Of a stretch of DNA of 64,000 nucleotides, positions 14,416-22,538 are shown one piece after another. The DNA is taken from IMG/VR virus record IMGVR_UViG_3300033142_001600, positions 1 through 64,000 of that record, one strand, 5' to 3'. Position 1 is the first letter of the stretch. Each line of letters opens with the position of its first letter. Under the pieces are notes generated by a model that made no database searches, was not told the origin of the DNA, and saw nothing but the letters and a program-made list of their open reading frames with translations. A program made the translations under genes and the position numbers. Origin of the DNA: a virus.

Positions 14416-14433
14416 ATAAGAAAGGAGGATAAA

Positions 14434-14622
14434 ATGAAGAAATGGATAGATAACGCAGATTATGAATCTCTTTTGAGAAAATGGAGATTCGCTAAAACTG
14501 GTGATGCTCTCTTTCAAGGAGATCTCGGAAAATATTACAGTAAGATAATATCTAAAAAGAAAAATGAATTAGATTCAGCAGAACAAGTTAGGATTAGTAA
14601 ATCTGTTGGTTGGGGGCTTTAG
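14434..14622 (+). CDS. Small conserved-type phage protein
   Basis: 62 residues from the ATG at 14434, which follows AAAGGAGG at a good distance. An upstream in-frame ATG at 14413 lies before that site and is unlikely. The sequence LLRKWRFAKTGDALFQGDLGKYY has the look of a small protein that recurs in large phages. Function unknown. Confidence 0.6.
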   Translation: MKKWIDNADYESLLRKWRFAKTGDALFQGDLGKYYSKIISKKKNELDSAEQVRISKSVGWGL

Positions 14623-14624
14623 TT

Positions 14625-14640
14625 TGGCACGGATATTGCA
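14625..14640 (+). promoter_or_regulatory. Sigma-54-type promoter, consensus-like
   Basis: TGGCAC-GGATA-TTGCA, immediately after a stop codon. An ATG at 14641 would lie upstream of the expected start of transcription, so that codon cannot begin the gene made from this promoter. Confidence 0.8.
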
Positions 14641-14673
14641 ATGTATATAGATCGTAATACAAAACAAGGAGAC

Positions 14674-14895
14674 ATGCTTGGTAAGTACTATATTCTCAAG
14701 GAGAAGTTAAAAACTTTATGTTGTTCTAAAATTTTTAAAGCTGGTGATATTGTTTTAGTACGTTTATATTCTAGTAAAAATAGGTTATTGATTATAGATA
14801 TGAATACAACACACAGAAGTATCCATAAAGTAAAAAGATCTAATTTAAATAGAGTATCTGAAGAATATAAGGATTATCAAGACTATTATGGGTAA
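14674..14895 (+). CDS. Small protein of unknown function
   Basis: 73 residues counted from the ATG at 14674. This start is preferred because the in-frame ATG at 14641 is inside the promoter region; AAGGAG ends only two bases before it, so the exact start remains uncertain. The sequence suggests a small beta-barrel-like fold (AGDIVLVRLYSSKNRLLIID). It precedes dnaK by 59 bp and may share its mRNA. Confidence 0.5.
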   Translation: MLGKYYILKEKLKTLCCSKIFKAGDIVLVRLYSSKNRLLIIDMNTTHRSIHKVKRSNLNRVSEEYKDYQDYYG

Positions 14896-14954
14896 ACTTA
14901 TATAAATTAAATAAATAAATTAAATAAATAAATTAATTAAGGAGATTTTATAAC

Positions 14955-16835
14955 ATGAGTAAAATAATAGGTATAGATTTAGGAACTACTAATTCTTGTA
15001 TAGCTGTTGTAGAAAACAATGAGCCTAAGATTTTAAATAACAACGAAGGCGGTAGAACTATACCATCTATTATAGCTATGACAGATAAAGATGAACGGCT
15101 AGTAGGCACATTAGCAAAAAGACAGGCTGTTACTAATGCAAAAAACACAGTCTTTGCAATCAAAAGACTTATTGGAAGAAAATTTGATGATATAGAAGTT
15201 CAAAAAACTAAAAAGATGGTACCGTTTGAAATAATAGAAACACAAGGAAAAAATATATCTATAAAAATAAAAAATAAAAAATATAATCCTATAGAAATTT
15301 CTTCTATGCTTCTCAGCGAAATAAAACAAATAGCTAATACTTATTTTAATGAAGAAATCACAGATACTGTAATTACTGTTCCAGCATACTTTAATGATAA
15401 TCAACGACAAGCAACAAAAGACGCTGGAGAAATAGCTGGATTAAATGTCTTACGTATTATTAATGAACCTACTGCTGCTGCATTAGCTTATGGTTTAGCT
15501 AAAAAATTAAATGAAAAAATAGCAGTATTTGATTTGGGTGGTGGTACTTTTGATGTTTCTATATTAGAAATTGGAGATGGTGTGTTTGAAGTTAAATCTA
15601 CAAACGGTAACACTTTTCTTGGTGGCGAAGACTTTGATGCCCGTATTGTTGAATGGTTAGCAGATGAATTTAAAAAGGAACAAGGCCTAGATCTTAAAAC
15701 AGATCAAATAGCTCTTCAACGCCTTAAAGAGGCTGCTGAAAAAGCCAAGTGTGAACTTTCAAGTACTTTAGAAACTGATATCAATTTACCTTTTATTACT
15801 GCTGATACAAATGGCCCAAAGCATTTAGTTACTAAACTTACTAGGGCTAAACTTGAAAATTTAGTTGAAAGTTTGATTGATAGTCTTGATGAACCTTGTA
15901 TTACAGCTTTGAGAGATGCGGGCCTTAACAAACCAGATATAGATGAAGTTTTACTAGTTGGTGGTATGACACGTATGCCAAAAATACAAGAAAAAATAGA
16001 AAAAATATTTTCAAAGAAACCTAATAAGAATGTCAATCCCGATGAAGTAGTAGCAATTGGAGCAGCTATTCAAGGAGCTATTTTAAGTGGTGATATTCAA
16101 GATGTCGTTCTTTTAGATGTAACTCCTTTATCTCTTGGTATTGAAACACTTGGTCAAGTTATGACTAAGTTGATTGAAAAAAATACTACTATCCCTATTA
16201 AAGAAAATAAAGTATTTACAACTGCAACAGATAATCAAAACTCTGTAAGTATTCATGTGCTTCAAGGAGAACGTGAAATGGCTTATGGTAATAAAACAAT
16301 TGGAAGATTTGAATTAGTTGGAATTCCTCCAGCTATTCGAGGGATACCACAAATAGATGTTTCTTTTGATATAGATGCTAACGGTATTTTAAACGTTACA
16401 GCCAAAGACTTAGCTACAAACAAAGAACAGTCTATTAAGATTCAAGCCTCTAGTGGGCTCAGTGATGAGGAAATTGAAAAAATGAAGAAAGACGCAGAAC
16501 TTCATGCAGAAGAAGATAAAAAACAAAAAGAATTAGTAGAAATTAAAAATCAAACCAGTGCTTTAATATACAGTGTTGAAAAAAGTTTAGAAGAATTTAA
16601 AGATGATGTTGATGAAGAAACCAAAAAAACAATAAAAGAAAAAATAGAAGAGATTAATAAACTCATAGAAGGTGATGACATAGAAGCTATTAAAAAGACA
16701 CAGGGTGAGCTTATGCAATTTTCACAAAAACTATCAGAAATGATGTATAAGAAAAACAACCCTGACGCACAAAAAGCTGAAGGACAATCAAGTGAAGATA
16801 CTACAGAAAAAACACAAACAACTACCCAGGTTTAA
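14955..16835 (+). CDS. dnaK: Hsp70 chaperone DnaK
   Basis: 626 residues, close to the bacterial length of about 630-640. The nucleotide-binding domain shows [15 protein letters not shown] at residues 5-19, the [10 protein letters not shown] phosphate loop near 193 and the VGGMTRMP segment near 335. The substrate-binding domain follows, then a helical lid and a Thr/Glu/Gln tail. The C terminus ends KTQTTTQV, without the EEVD-like end. AAGGAG precedes the ATG. DnaK refolds proteins with DnaJ and GrpE; neither partner is seen here, so it presumably uses those of the host. It could help fold virion proteins or adapt host proteostasis. Confidence 0.97.
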   Translation: MSKIIGIDLGTTNSCIAVVENNEPKILNNNEGGRTIPSIIAMTDKDERLVGTLAKRQAVTNAKNTVFAIKRLIGRKFDDIEVQKTKKMVPFEIIETQGKNISIKIKNKKYNPIEISSMLLSEIKQIANTYFNEEITDTVITVPAYFNDNQRQATKDAGEIAGLNVLRIINEPTAAALAYGLAKKLNEKIAVFDLGGGTFDVSILEIGDGVFEVKSTNGNTFLGGEDFDARIVEWLADEFKKEQGLDLKTDQIALQRLKEAAEKAKCELSSTLETDINLPFITADTNGPKHLVTKLTRAKLENLVESLIDSLDEPCITALRDAGLNKPDIDEVLLVGGMTRMPKIQEKIEKIFSKKPNKNVNPDEVVAIGAAIQGAILSGDIQDVVLLDVTPLSLGIETLGQVMTKLIEKNTTIPIKENKVFTTATDNQNSVSIHVLQGEREMAYGNKTIGRFELVGIPPAIRGIPQIDVSFDIDANGILNVTAKDLATNKEQSIKIQASSGLSDEEIEKMKKDAELHAEEDKKQKELVEIKNQTSALIYSVEKSLEEFKDDVDEETKKTIKEKIEEINKLIEGDDIEAIKKTQGELMQFSQKLSEMMYKKNNPDAQKAEGQSSEDTTEKTQTTTQV

Positions 16836-16843
16836 CGCGTGTT

Positions 16844-17068
16844 ATGATAAAAAAATTTAAACCACATGAATTATTTTGTTCTACGTGTTTAATACATGAA
16901 TCTTTTTTTAATAATATAGGTGAACACATGGATGAAGAGTGTCCACGATGCGGTAATGCAAGATGTACAAGATATGAAGATTTAACATTAAAGCAAAAAG
17001 AAATAGCCGAAAAAAATTATATAACAAAGAAAAAATTTAAAAGCATAAGAAGTAATTGTTATTTATAA
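16844..17068 (+). CDS. Small zinc-ribbon protein
   Basis: 74 residues with CSTC near residue 12 and CPRCGNARC near residue 34, a four-cysteine zinc ribbon followed by a basic helix. Starts nine bases after dnaK. Function unknown. Confidence 0.6.
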   Translation: MIKKFKPHELFCSTCLIHESFFNNIGEHMDEECPRCGNARCTRYEDLTLKQKEIAEKNYITKKKFKSIRSNCYL

Positions 17069-17080
17069 ATAGAGGGTAAT

Positions 17081-17248
17081 ATGACAAAAAAAGAATTAGT
17101 TGAGGCATTAGAACGTATCGAGGATGACGCTGTAGTTGTTTGTGCAGATGAAAATGGTGGTTGGGATAATATTATTAAAGTTGGGAAAATTGGAAAAACC
17201 CCAGCTATTATTTCTGGTGGTGGATCTCCATTTAGCGATGGTGGTTAG
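17081..17248 (+). CDS. Small acidic protein of unknown function
   Basis: 55 residues. MTKKELVEALERIEDDAVVVCAD followed by a Gly-rich tail. Such short proteins occur in phages and look like a helix plus strand. AGAGGG precedes the start. Not recognised. Confidence 0.6.
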   Translation: MTKKELVEALERIEDDAVVVCADENGGWDNIIKVGKIGKTPAIISGGGSPFSDGG

Positions 17249-17269
17249 CTAACCAAAAGGAAAAAGAAT

Positions 17270-17791
17270 ATGTACGTTAAAACATTAGATGATTTAAAAG
17301 ATAAAAAGTTCACTACATTGTATATTGATCCTCCTTGGAGTTATAATAATAGTGGAACTCGTGGTGCTGCTAAAAAACATTATGAGTGTATGACTCTTAA
17401 AAAAATAAGAAATCTACCAGTAAATGGACTATCTAATGATAATTCTCATTTGCATTTATGGACAACTAAAGATTTTGTTTTTGATGCTAAAGACATATTA
17501 GAATCTTGGGGTTTTAAATATAAATCTATGTTCATATGGGTTAAACCACAAATGGGTATGGGAAACTACTGGAGAGTTAGTCACGAAATATTATTGTTTG
17601 GCATGAAAGGAAAACTTCCGTTTCAAGCTAGAAATAAAAAATCGTGGGTAGAACACCCAAGAATGAAGCATAGTCAAAAACCAGAGGTTGTTCGAAAACT
17701 TATCGAAGAAGTCAGTCCTGGACCGTATTTAGAAATGTTTGGTAGAAAAGATATAGAAGGGTGGACAGTATTTGGAAATGGTATTTTATAA
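17270..17791 (+). CDS. MT-A70 family adenine-N6 methyltransferase
   Basis: 173 residues. DPPW at residues 20-23 is the catalytic motif of the MT-A70 class. It is followed by the family's WTTKDFV segment and an ESWGFKYKSMFIWVKP core. It transfers methyl from S-adenosylmethionine to adenine N6, usually in DNA in bacteria and phages. No cognate nuclease is adjacent, so it is an orphan enzyme that may protect phage DNA from restriction or mark it. No DNA-recognition domain is visible. Confidence 0.9.
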   Translation: MYVKTLDDLKDKKFTTLYIDPPWSYNNSGTRGAAKKHYECMTLKKIRNLPVNGLSNDNSHLHLWTTKDFVFDAKDILESWGFKYKSMFIWVKPQMGMGNYWRVSHEILLFGMKGKLPFQARNKKSWVEHPRMKHSQKPEVVRKLIEEVSPGPYLEMFGRKDIEGWTVFGNGIL

Positions 17792-17814
17792 AATTTAAAT
17801 TTGAGGAAATAACA

Positions 17815-18045
17815 ATGATAAAAAAAGTTAATGGAATAAAAATAGGAGATACGTTTGAATTTGAGGGCGACGAGTTTGAGGTTACAGGATTTAAGTCAAG
17901 GTATACTATCTTTGGTAAAATCAAGGACTATAAGCCAGGTAGTCCTAATACTTGTAAAGTTTCAATAAAAAATATTGTTATGAAAAATAAAGAAATTTCA
18001 ACCGAATACAAATTGTTGGTGGCAGATCCATTTTTTTTAATTTAA
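17815..18045 (+). CDS. Small protein of unknown function
   Basis: 76 residues from the ATG at 17815, preceded by GAGGAAAT. An upstream in-frame GTG at 17761 lies inside the methyltransferase gene and has no such site. Beta-rich, with KIGDTFEFEGDEFEVTGF. Function unknown. Confidence 0.55.
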   Translation: MIKKVNGIKIGDTFEFEGDEFEVTGFKSRYTIFGKIKDYKPGSPNTCKVSIKNIVMKNKEISTEYKLLVADPFFLI

Positions 18046-18105
18046 ATTTTAAGAAAGATATCGTTGTTGATATAGCGTTTTTAAATAAGAAATAAGGAGT
18101 ATGTT

Positions 18106-18300
18106 ATGGACTTCAAAGAGTGGAAGGGAAGCAAAAAAACTTCTGCAAAAAACTATCGTTGGTATATTACTTCTTGTAGCATATTAAACAGAAATAACGC
18201 AGAAAAAGCGGCAGAAAATGCTTTTGAAGCAGGTAAAACAGAAGGACTAAAAAGAGCAATAAGACTATTAGCAGGCGTTATTATGCCAAATGAAGAATAA
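18106..18300 (+). CDS. Small protein of unknown function
   Basis: 64 residues, basic N terminus, then Ala/Glu-rich helices (NAEKAAENAFEAGKTEG). AAGGAG precedes the ATG. No family recognised. Confidence 0.55.
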   Translation: MDFKEWKGSKKTSAKNYRWYITSCSILNRNNAEKAAENAFEAGKTEGLKRAIRLLAGVIMPNEE

Positions 18301-18305
18301 ACTAA

Positions 18306-18536
18306 ATGGGAATTTTTGGTTGGATACTTGCCTTAATTAGTATTATAGGTGTTGTACTAAACATAAGAAAGAGAGCGTCTGGTTTTATTTTTTATACTAT
18401 TGCTAATGTTGGCTGGGTGTATGTTAATCTAAGACATGAGATATATGCTCAAGCTTTTTTGTTTTTAGTTTTTACTGGTTTATCAATATTTGGTTGGTAT
18501 GATTGGAAATTTCAAAAAAGGAAAAATAATGAATAA
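18306..18536 (+). CDS. Small integral membrane protein
   Basis: 76 residues with three hydrophobic segments (about 3-20, 27-42, 48-66) and a final IFGWYDWKFQKRKN. The W-rich end and size recall fragments of PnuC-type vitamin transporters found in phages, but this is too short for a full transporter. Possibly acts as an oligomer. Stop overlaps the next start. Confidence 0.55.
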   Translation: MGIFGWILALISIIGVVLNIRKRASGFIFYTIANVGWVYVNLRHEIYAQAFLFLVFTGLSIFGWYDWKFQKRKNNE

Positions 18537-18795
18537 AAAATCATTTTCTAAACTTAGTCGTGGTGATATTGTTAAACATATAGGCGATACTAAAACATTT
18601 ATTGTAACTTCTAATTATGGTAAAAGAGTAACTGCGACAACAACTGTAGATATGACTAACCCAAACGAGTGGGAATTAGTATTAAAAGCTAAGTATGATA
18701 AATCATTTATTACATCAAACATATTAGATAATATTAAAGACCTCGAACCTATATTTTCTAAAACGGTAGATAAAAACTTTTGGGATTTAATATGA
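18529..18795 (+). CDS. Small protein of unknown function
   Basis: 88 residues from the ATG at 18529, which overlaps the stop of the membrane protein gene and follows AAGGAA. The N-terminal part (KLSRGDIVKHIGDTKTFIVTSNYGKRV) looks like a small SH3-like beta barrel. The UGA stop is followed by a further 13 open codons. Function unknown. Confidence 0.5.
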   Translation: MNKKSFSKLSRGDIVKHIGDTKTFIVTSNYGKRVTATTTVDMTNPNEWELVLKAKYDKSFITSNILDNIKDLEPIFSKTVDKNFWDLI

Positions 18796-18898
18796 TTTTT
18801 AAAATATAACTATTTGGGCCGCAAAAAAAATTAACAAAAGAAGAAATAACATTGAAAAAGTTGAACCAAACAAAAAAATAAGGTAAAGGAAACAAAAT

Positions 18899-19636
18899 AT
18901 GATTTATTATGTTTTTGATGTAGACGGTGTTATTACACTTAGTAAATCTGACATAGATAAAGAAATGGTTGAATGTTTACACCTCTTGTTATATAAATAT
19001 AAAATAGCTTTTATAACAGGTGGAAAAATTAAACAAATAAACAACCAAATTATAACATACCTAAATAAATGTAGTTTAAGTAATTTAATTATAATACCTT
19101 TATCTGGTGCAGAAATGTGGATATACGAAAATAATAAATGGAATCTTTTATATCAAAACTCTTTTACTATAAAAGAAAAAAATAAAATGATAAATATGTT
19201 AGGTAGAATAACAGCCCCATATAATCCAACAATAGTATATGGAAAACGTATTGAAGATAGGGGTTGTCAAATTACCTGGAGTGCTCACGGACAAGACGCC
19301 CCGTATGCAGTAAAAGAATACTTTGATGTTGATCGTAAGAAAAGAACAGAAATAAAAAATAAACTAGATAAACTATTACCTAAATTTGAAATAAGGATAG
19401 GTGGTTGTAGTTCTATAGACATCACTAAAAAAGATATTGATAAATCCTACGGTATGAATAAGTTTATTACCATATTTAATTTAAAAAAAGAAAATATTAT
19501 TTTTATAGGAGATTCTTTGTTTAAAGGGGGGAATGACCATCCTATTAAAAAAATGGGGATTAAATGTGTAAAAGTAGGTAGTCCACAAGAAACAAAGGTG
19601 TTTATAAAAAATATAACTAAAGGGGTATTTACATAA
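18899..19636 (+). CDS. HAD-superfamily phosphatase, phosphomannomutase-like (HAD-IIB)
   Basis: 245 residues. FDVDG at 6-10 carries the nucleophile Asp7 and Asp9. ITGGK follows at about 39-43. The end has IGDSLFKGGNDHP, which is nearly the diagnostic loop of eukaryotic-type phosphomannomutases. Activity is therefore likely on a hexose phosphate, as a mutase or phosphatase. It is followed without gap by a nucleotidyltransferase-cupin fusion, so the two probably work in one sugar-nucleotide pathway, for example for surface glycan or DNA/protein glycosylation. Substrate is unknown. Confidence 0.8.
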   Translation: MIYYVFDVDGVITLSKSDIDKEMVECLHLLLYKYKIAFITGGKIKQINNQIITYLNKCSLSNLIIIPLSGAEMWIYENNKWNLLYQNSFTIKEKNKMINMLGRITAPYNPTIVYGKRIEDRGCQITWSAHGQDAPYAVKEYFDVDRKKRTEIKNKLDKLLPKFEIRIGGCSSIDITKKDIDKSYGMNKFITIFNLKKENIIFIGDSLFKGGNDHPIKKMGIKCVKVGSPQETKVFIKNITKGVFT

Positions 19637-20388
19637 TGATTACAATAGCCGCATCAGGATATTTTGACCCAATACACTCTGGGCATGTAGAGTATTTAAA
19701 ACTATCAAGAGAACTAGGAGATATGCTTGTAGTAATTCTTAATAACCAGGAACAGTGTATTTTAAAGAAGGGCAAACCTTTTATGCCGCTCAAAGATAAG
19801 ATAACTATTTTAGAAGAACTAAAATGTGTTGATAAAGTATTTATTTCTGTAGATAAAGATTCAACTGTCACAAAATCTTTGGAGTGTGTTATACCAGACA
19901 TTTTTGCAAAAGGCGGAGATAGGTTTTCGTATGAAATACCTGAAGCTAATATATGTAAAAAACTAAACATTGAAATAGTTGATGGGGTTGGAGAAAAAAC
20001 ACAATCATCTTCAGGCTTGATAGCAGAAGCAACTCAACAAAAAACGGAAAGATGTTGGGGTTATTACTCTATACTGGCGGAAGGTAAAGGCTATAAAGTT
20101 AAATTATTAGAAATAAGACAAGGAATGAGTATATCATTACAAAAACATAACCATAGATCTGAACATTGGGTGATAGTTAATGGCACAGCTACAGTAATAA
20201 ATGTGGATAAACAAAGGATTATAGATCCTCCGTTATTGTTATATGCTAATCAATCTACATATATCCCAAAAAATACAATACATAAATTATCTAACCTCGG
20301 TAAAACACCTTTAAAAGTGATCGAGGTTCAATGTGGTGAATACTTGGAGGAAAACGATATTGAAAGATTTGAACCAAACAAAAAGTAA
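19636..20388 (+). CDS. Fusion of cytidylyltransferase-like and mannose-6-phosphate isomerase-type cupin domains
   Basis: 250 residues. Residues 1-130 form a RfaE/TagD-type nucleotidyltransferase: GYFDPIHSGHVEYL at 8-21 with the HxGH motif, and KGGDRF near 92. Residues 133-245 are a cupin of the type fused to mannose-1-phosphate guanylyltransferases, with RCWGYYSILAEGKGYKVK, LQKHNHRSEHW (metal-binding His) and VIVNGTA. The pairing of these two in one chain is unusual. It suggests activation of a sugar phosphate to a nucleotide sugar plus isomerisation. The ATG follows the HAD stop directly (TAATG). Confidence 0.8.
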   Translation: MITIAASGYFDPIHSGHVEYLKLSRELGDMLVVILNNQEQCILKKGKPFMPLKDKITILEELKCVDKVFISVDKDSTVTKSLECVIPDIFAKGGDRFSYEIPEANICKKLNIEIVDGVGEKTQSSSGLIAEATQQKTERCWGYYSILAEGKGYKVKLLEIRQGMSISLQKHNHRSEHWVIVNGTATVINVDKQRIIDPPLLLYANQSTYIPKNTIHKLSNLGKTPLKVIEVQCGEYLEENDIERFEPNKK

Positions 20389-20989
20389 ATGGCCGAGTTT
20401 AAAATTAGAAAAACAATTAAAAACTCAAGGCTTTAAAAAAATAATAGGAGTAGACGAGAACGGACGAGGAAGTTTGGCAGGCCCTGTAGTTTCCGCTGCT
20501 GTTTGTATTCCTGAAGGGTTCGACACCAGAGGAATAAGAGATTCAAAAAAGATGACAGCCTCTGCTAGAAAAAGACTATATGATAGAATAACTTCTAATT
20601 GTGAATATAGTATAGGTATGGCATCAGAGAAAATCGTAGATCAAATAAACATACAACAGGCAACACTGGTTGCTATGAAAAAAGCTATATTTGGAATAGA
20701 AGACGTTGACTTTGTTTTGGTAGACGGAAAATATATACCAAGTAAATTAGGTATAAATGCTAAAGCTGTTATAAAAGGTGACAACATTTCTGTCTCGGTT
20801 GCTGCAGCTTCTATTGCGGGTAAGATTTTTCGAGATAATTTAATGAAGGTTTTACATGATTATTACCCAATGTATGGGTGGGATAAGAACTTTGGATATG
20901 GAACAGTTATTCACAGAGAAGCTATAGAAAAATATGGACCTTGTGAATATCACAGAAAAACATTTAGAAAAGTAAAAGAATTTATATAA
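20360..20989 (+). CDS. rnhB: Ribonuclease HII
   Basis: About 209 residues from a TTG start at 20360, which has GGAGG nine bases upstream. An upstream in-frame ATG at 20333 has no such site. IGVDENGRGSLAGPVVSAAV carries the first catalytic Asp-Glu pair, DSKKM follows, and a further acidic residue lies in VLVDGKYI, with SIAGKIFRD near the C terminus. The enzyme nicks RNA in RNA-DNA hybrids and removes ribonucleotides or primers. The conserved Ala of DEAGRG is Asn here. It overlaps the fusion gene, so the two are co-translated. Length is normal for the family. Confidence 0.93.
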   Translation: MKDLNQTKSKWPSLKLEKQLKTQGFKKIIGVDENGRGSLAGPVVSAAVCIPEGFDTRGIRDSKKMTASARKRLYDRITSNCEYSIGMASEKIVDQINIQQATLVAMKKAIFGIEDVDFVLVDGKYIPSKLGINAKAVIKGDNISVSVAAASIAGKIFRDNLMKVLHDYYPMYGWDKNFGYGTVIHREAIEKYGPCEYHRKTFRKVKEFI

Positions 20990-21004
20990 AGGAGATAAAA
21001 TAAC

Positions 21005-21496
21005 ATGTATGATAAACCATCAGAACACGGATTATACTGGGCAAGAACTGCATATGCTAAAAAATGGAAATATATAATAAAAATCAAAGGAGAATCCCCT
21101 TTTTTAAATTATGTTGGATGGGATTTAAATTACCCATTACATGAACCTACAGTAGATAATAGTCTTGTTGGAGTTAATCCTACTAAATTTATATTTGGAA
21201 ACAAAATAAACTGTGATTATGATTATTCAGATAATTGGAAAAATAAACAATCTCTTTCAAAAATGTTAATTGGTTTACAAAAAACAACTAACAAGATTAT
21301 TATACAAAACGAGTGTCTCTACTGGGCAATTTCTAAATCTGAAGGTGATCCTCTATTAGTGTATATAAAAGGAACAGAACCCTATATGTCTTGTTTTATA
21401 TGGAATATTTTATTTAATACAAGAAAACAGAAACTTGAGGGTAATGATTTAATATATTTAACTCAAATAGAGAAACCAAGAGATGAAGAAGAATAA
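21005..21496 (+). CDS. Protein of unknown function
   Basis: 163 residues, aromatic-rich N terminus with HGLYWARTAYAKKWKYIIKIKG. Resembles small phage proteins that open with GxYWA, but no function is established. AAAGGAG precedes the start. Overlaps the next gene by 14 bases. Confidence 0.6.
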   Translation: MYDKPSEHGLYWARTAYAKKWKYIIKIKGESPFLNYVGWDLNYPLHEPTVDNSLVGVNPTKFIFGNKINCDYDYSDNWKNKQSLSKMLIGLQKTTNKIIIQNECLYWAISKSEGDPLLVYIKGTEPYMSCFIWNILFNTRKQKLEGNDLIYLTQIEKPRDEEE

Positions 21497-21656
21497 CGAA
21501 ATAATATGTGCTGTATGTGGTAAACATACAACAGAACATGGAGATGGTCTTAAAATTCCAAAAACAACATGTTTACGTTGTTATACTTATAGAATGAAAC
21601 AAAACAAAATAGACAAGGAATTAGAAAAACAAAAGGACAAAAAACGATGTGGCTAG
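21483..21656 (+). CDS. Small zinc-ribbon protein
   Basis: 57 residues with CAVCGKHTTEHGDG and CLRCYTY, a treble-clef or ribbon zinc site, then a Lys/Glu helix. Starts within the previous gene. Function unknown. Confidence 0.6.
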   Translation: MKKNNEIICAVCGKHTTEHGDGLKIPKTTCLRCYTYRMKQNKIDKELEKQKDKKRCG

Positions 21657-21817
21657 ATCCTGATGCAGATGGTTGTGTGTTTGATACTGTAGATTGCTAT
21701 CACAACTGTGATGGATGTAAATATGGTATTGTAACCTGTAGTGGATGTGGTAACAAAATTGACTGGGACGAAGATTACTGTTTAGATTGTGGTTTAAAAA
21801 AACCAGAAGGATATTAA
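21647..21817 (+). CDS. Small Cys-rich (double zinc) protein
   Basis: 56 residues with ten Cys: CDGC, CSGCG and CLDCG pairs follow earlier Cys residues, enough for two zinc sites. The ATG overlaps the end of the previous gene. Last gene before the large structured region. Confidence 0.6.
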   Translation: MWLDPDADGCVFDTVDCYHNCDGCKYGIVTCSGCGNKIDWDEDYCLDCGLKKPEGY

Positions 21818-21822
21818 TTTAT

Positions 21823-21838
21823 TGGCACAGTTATTGCA
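21823..21838 (+). promoter_or_regulatory. Sigma-54-type promoter of the non-coding region
   Basis: TGGCAC-AGTTA-TTGCA, an exact core match six bases after a stop codon. No gene starts for 700 bp downstream, so the immediate product is a non-coding RNA or a very long leader. Confidence 0.8.
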
Positions 21839-21847
21839 TGTATAACT

Positions 21848-22310
21848 AGTTCATAGAAATGAAATATAACAATCGACCTCAGCAAACCAGAGGATGATTA
21901 GTTGTTGCTTTAATTAATTTTATACGCCGAATTAAAATTTAAACAACTAATTATGATTGGTCAGGCCCCACAGCCAGCCTGCCGAGAATAGGTTAGTTTC
22001 TAAGAATTCTCCAGTATAAACCTGGGGAGTTAGTTTACTCTTTGATGGATTGTTTTTTAATCCTGTTGCTCCACAACTGTAGATTTTAATAAAGTTTGAT
22101 TTTAGTGAAGTCTAGGGGGTTATTTAGGAATTACTTAATTGTAATGGCGTATCAAGGCAGACGAAGAGGCGCATTTCTTAAATAGTCGAATATGTCCGAA
22201 AGTGTAATAAAACACTTTACACTGACCCTTTCCCAGCCCAGTACAAGTTTATTGTGCTGGACTGGGAGGGGTCTATCAATTGAACCGAAGTGTAATGCTT
22301 AAGAACATAT
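21848..22310 (+). ncRNA. Large structured non-coding RNA candidate (about 460 nt or longer)
   Basis: No open frame. Stems visible: TTAGTTGTT (21897-21905) with AACAACTAA (21941-21949); CTC-CAG with CTG-GG-GAG near 22009-22028; GGATT/AATCC (22047-22063); GTTG/CAAC near 22065-22077; AAAGTGT/ACACTTT (22199-22218). A nearly perfect 21-bp stem lies at 22223-22274, with arms differing only by G-U-compatible changes. A TTTCTTAA/TTAAGAA pairing closes the last two hairpins. Wobble pairs favour an RNA function. Driven by its own sigma-54-type promoter. Size and ornament recall GOLLD or ROOL RNAs; identity not established. Confidence 0.6.
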
Positions 22311-22363
22311 GTTAAATCTAATACTAAAAAATGTTAAATCTAATATTAAAAAGTGTTAAATCT
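22310..22363. repeat. Three 22-bp tandem repeats
   Basis: TGTTAAATCT occurs at 22310, 22332 and 22354, exactly 22 bp apart, with related A/T-rich spacers. Directly downstream a hairpin GAATTTGATA/TATCAAATTT lies at about 22374-22410. The remainder to 22538 is AT-rich with no gene. Could be regulator-binding iterons upstream of the gene at 22539 or part of an origin. Confidence 0.65.
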
Positions 22364-22538
22364 TAAAAAGAGCGAATTTGATAAAATTTAATAAACACAT
22401 ATCAAATTTGATCAAGTAAAGAACATTGAAGAGTTGAATAATTAACCAACTTATCGTTAATATAGTAGAGATTATAGTTCAATAGACTTTAAAACAAAAT
22501 ACAGGGTAATAGTCTAAGACCCTTAAAAGGAGAGTACA

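Noticed and set aside
14641-14673. ATG at 14641 as start of the small gene before dnaK
   Set aside because: It directly abuts the sigma-54-type -12 element, so it would lie upstream of the transcript start.
21848-22530. tmRNA or group I intron as the large non-coding region
   Set aside because: No tRNA-like acceptor and T arm with CCA, no tag frame, and no interrupted gene or intron core was seen.
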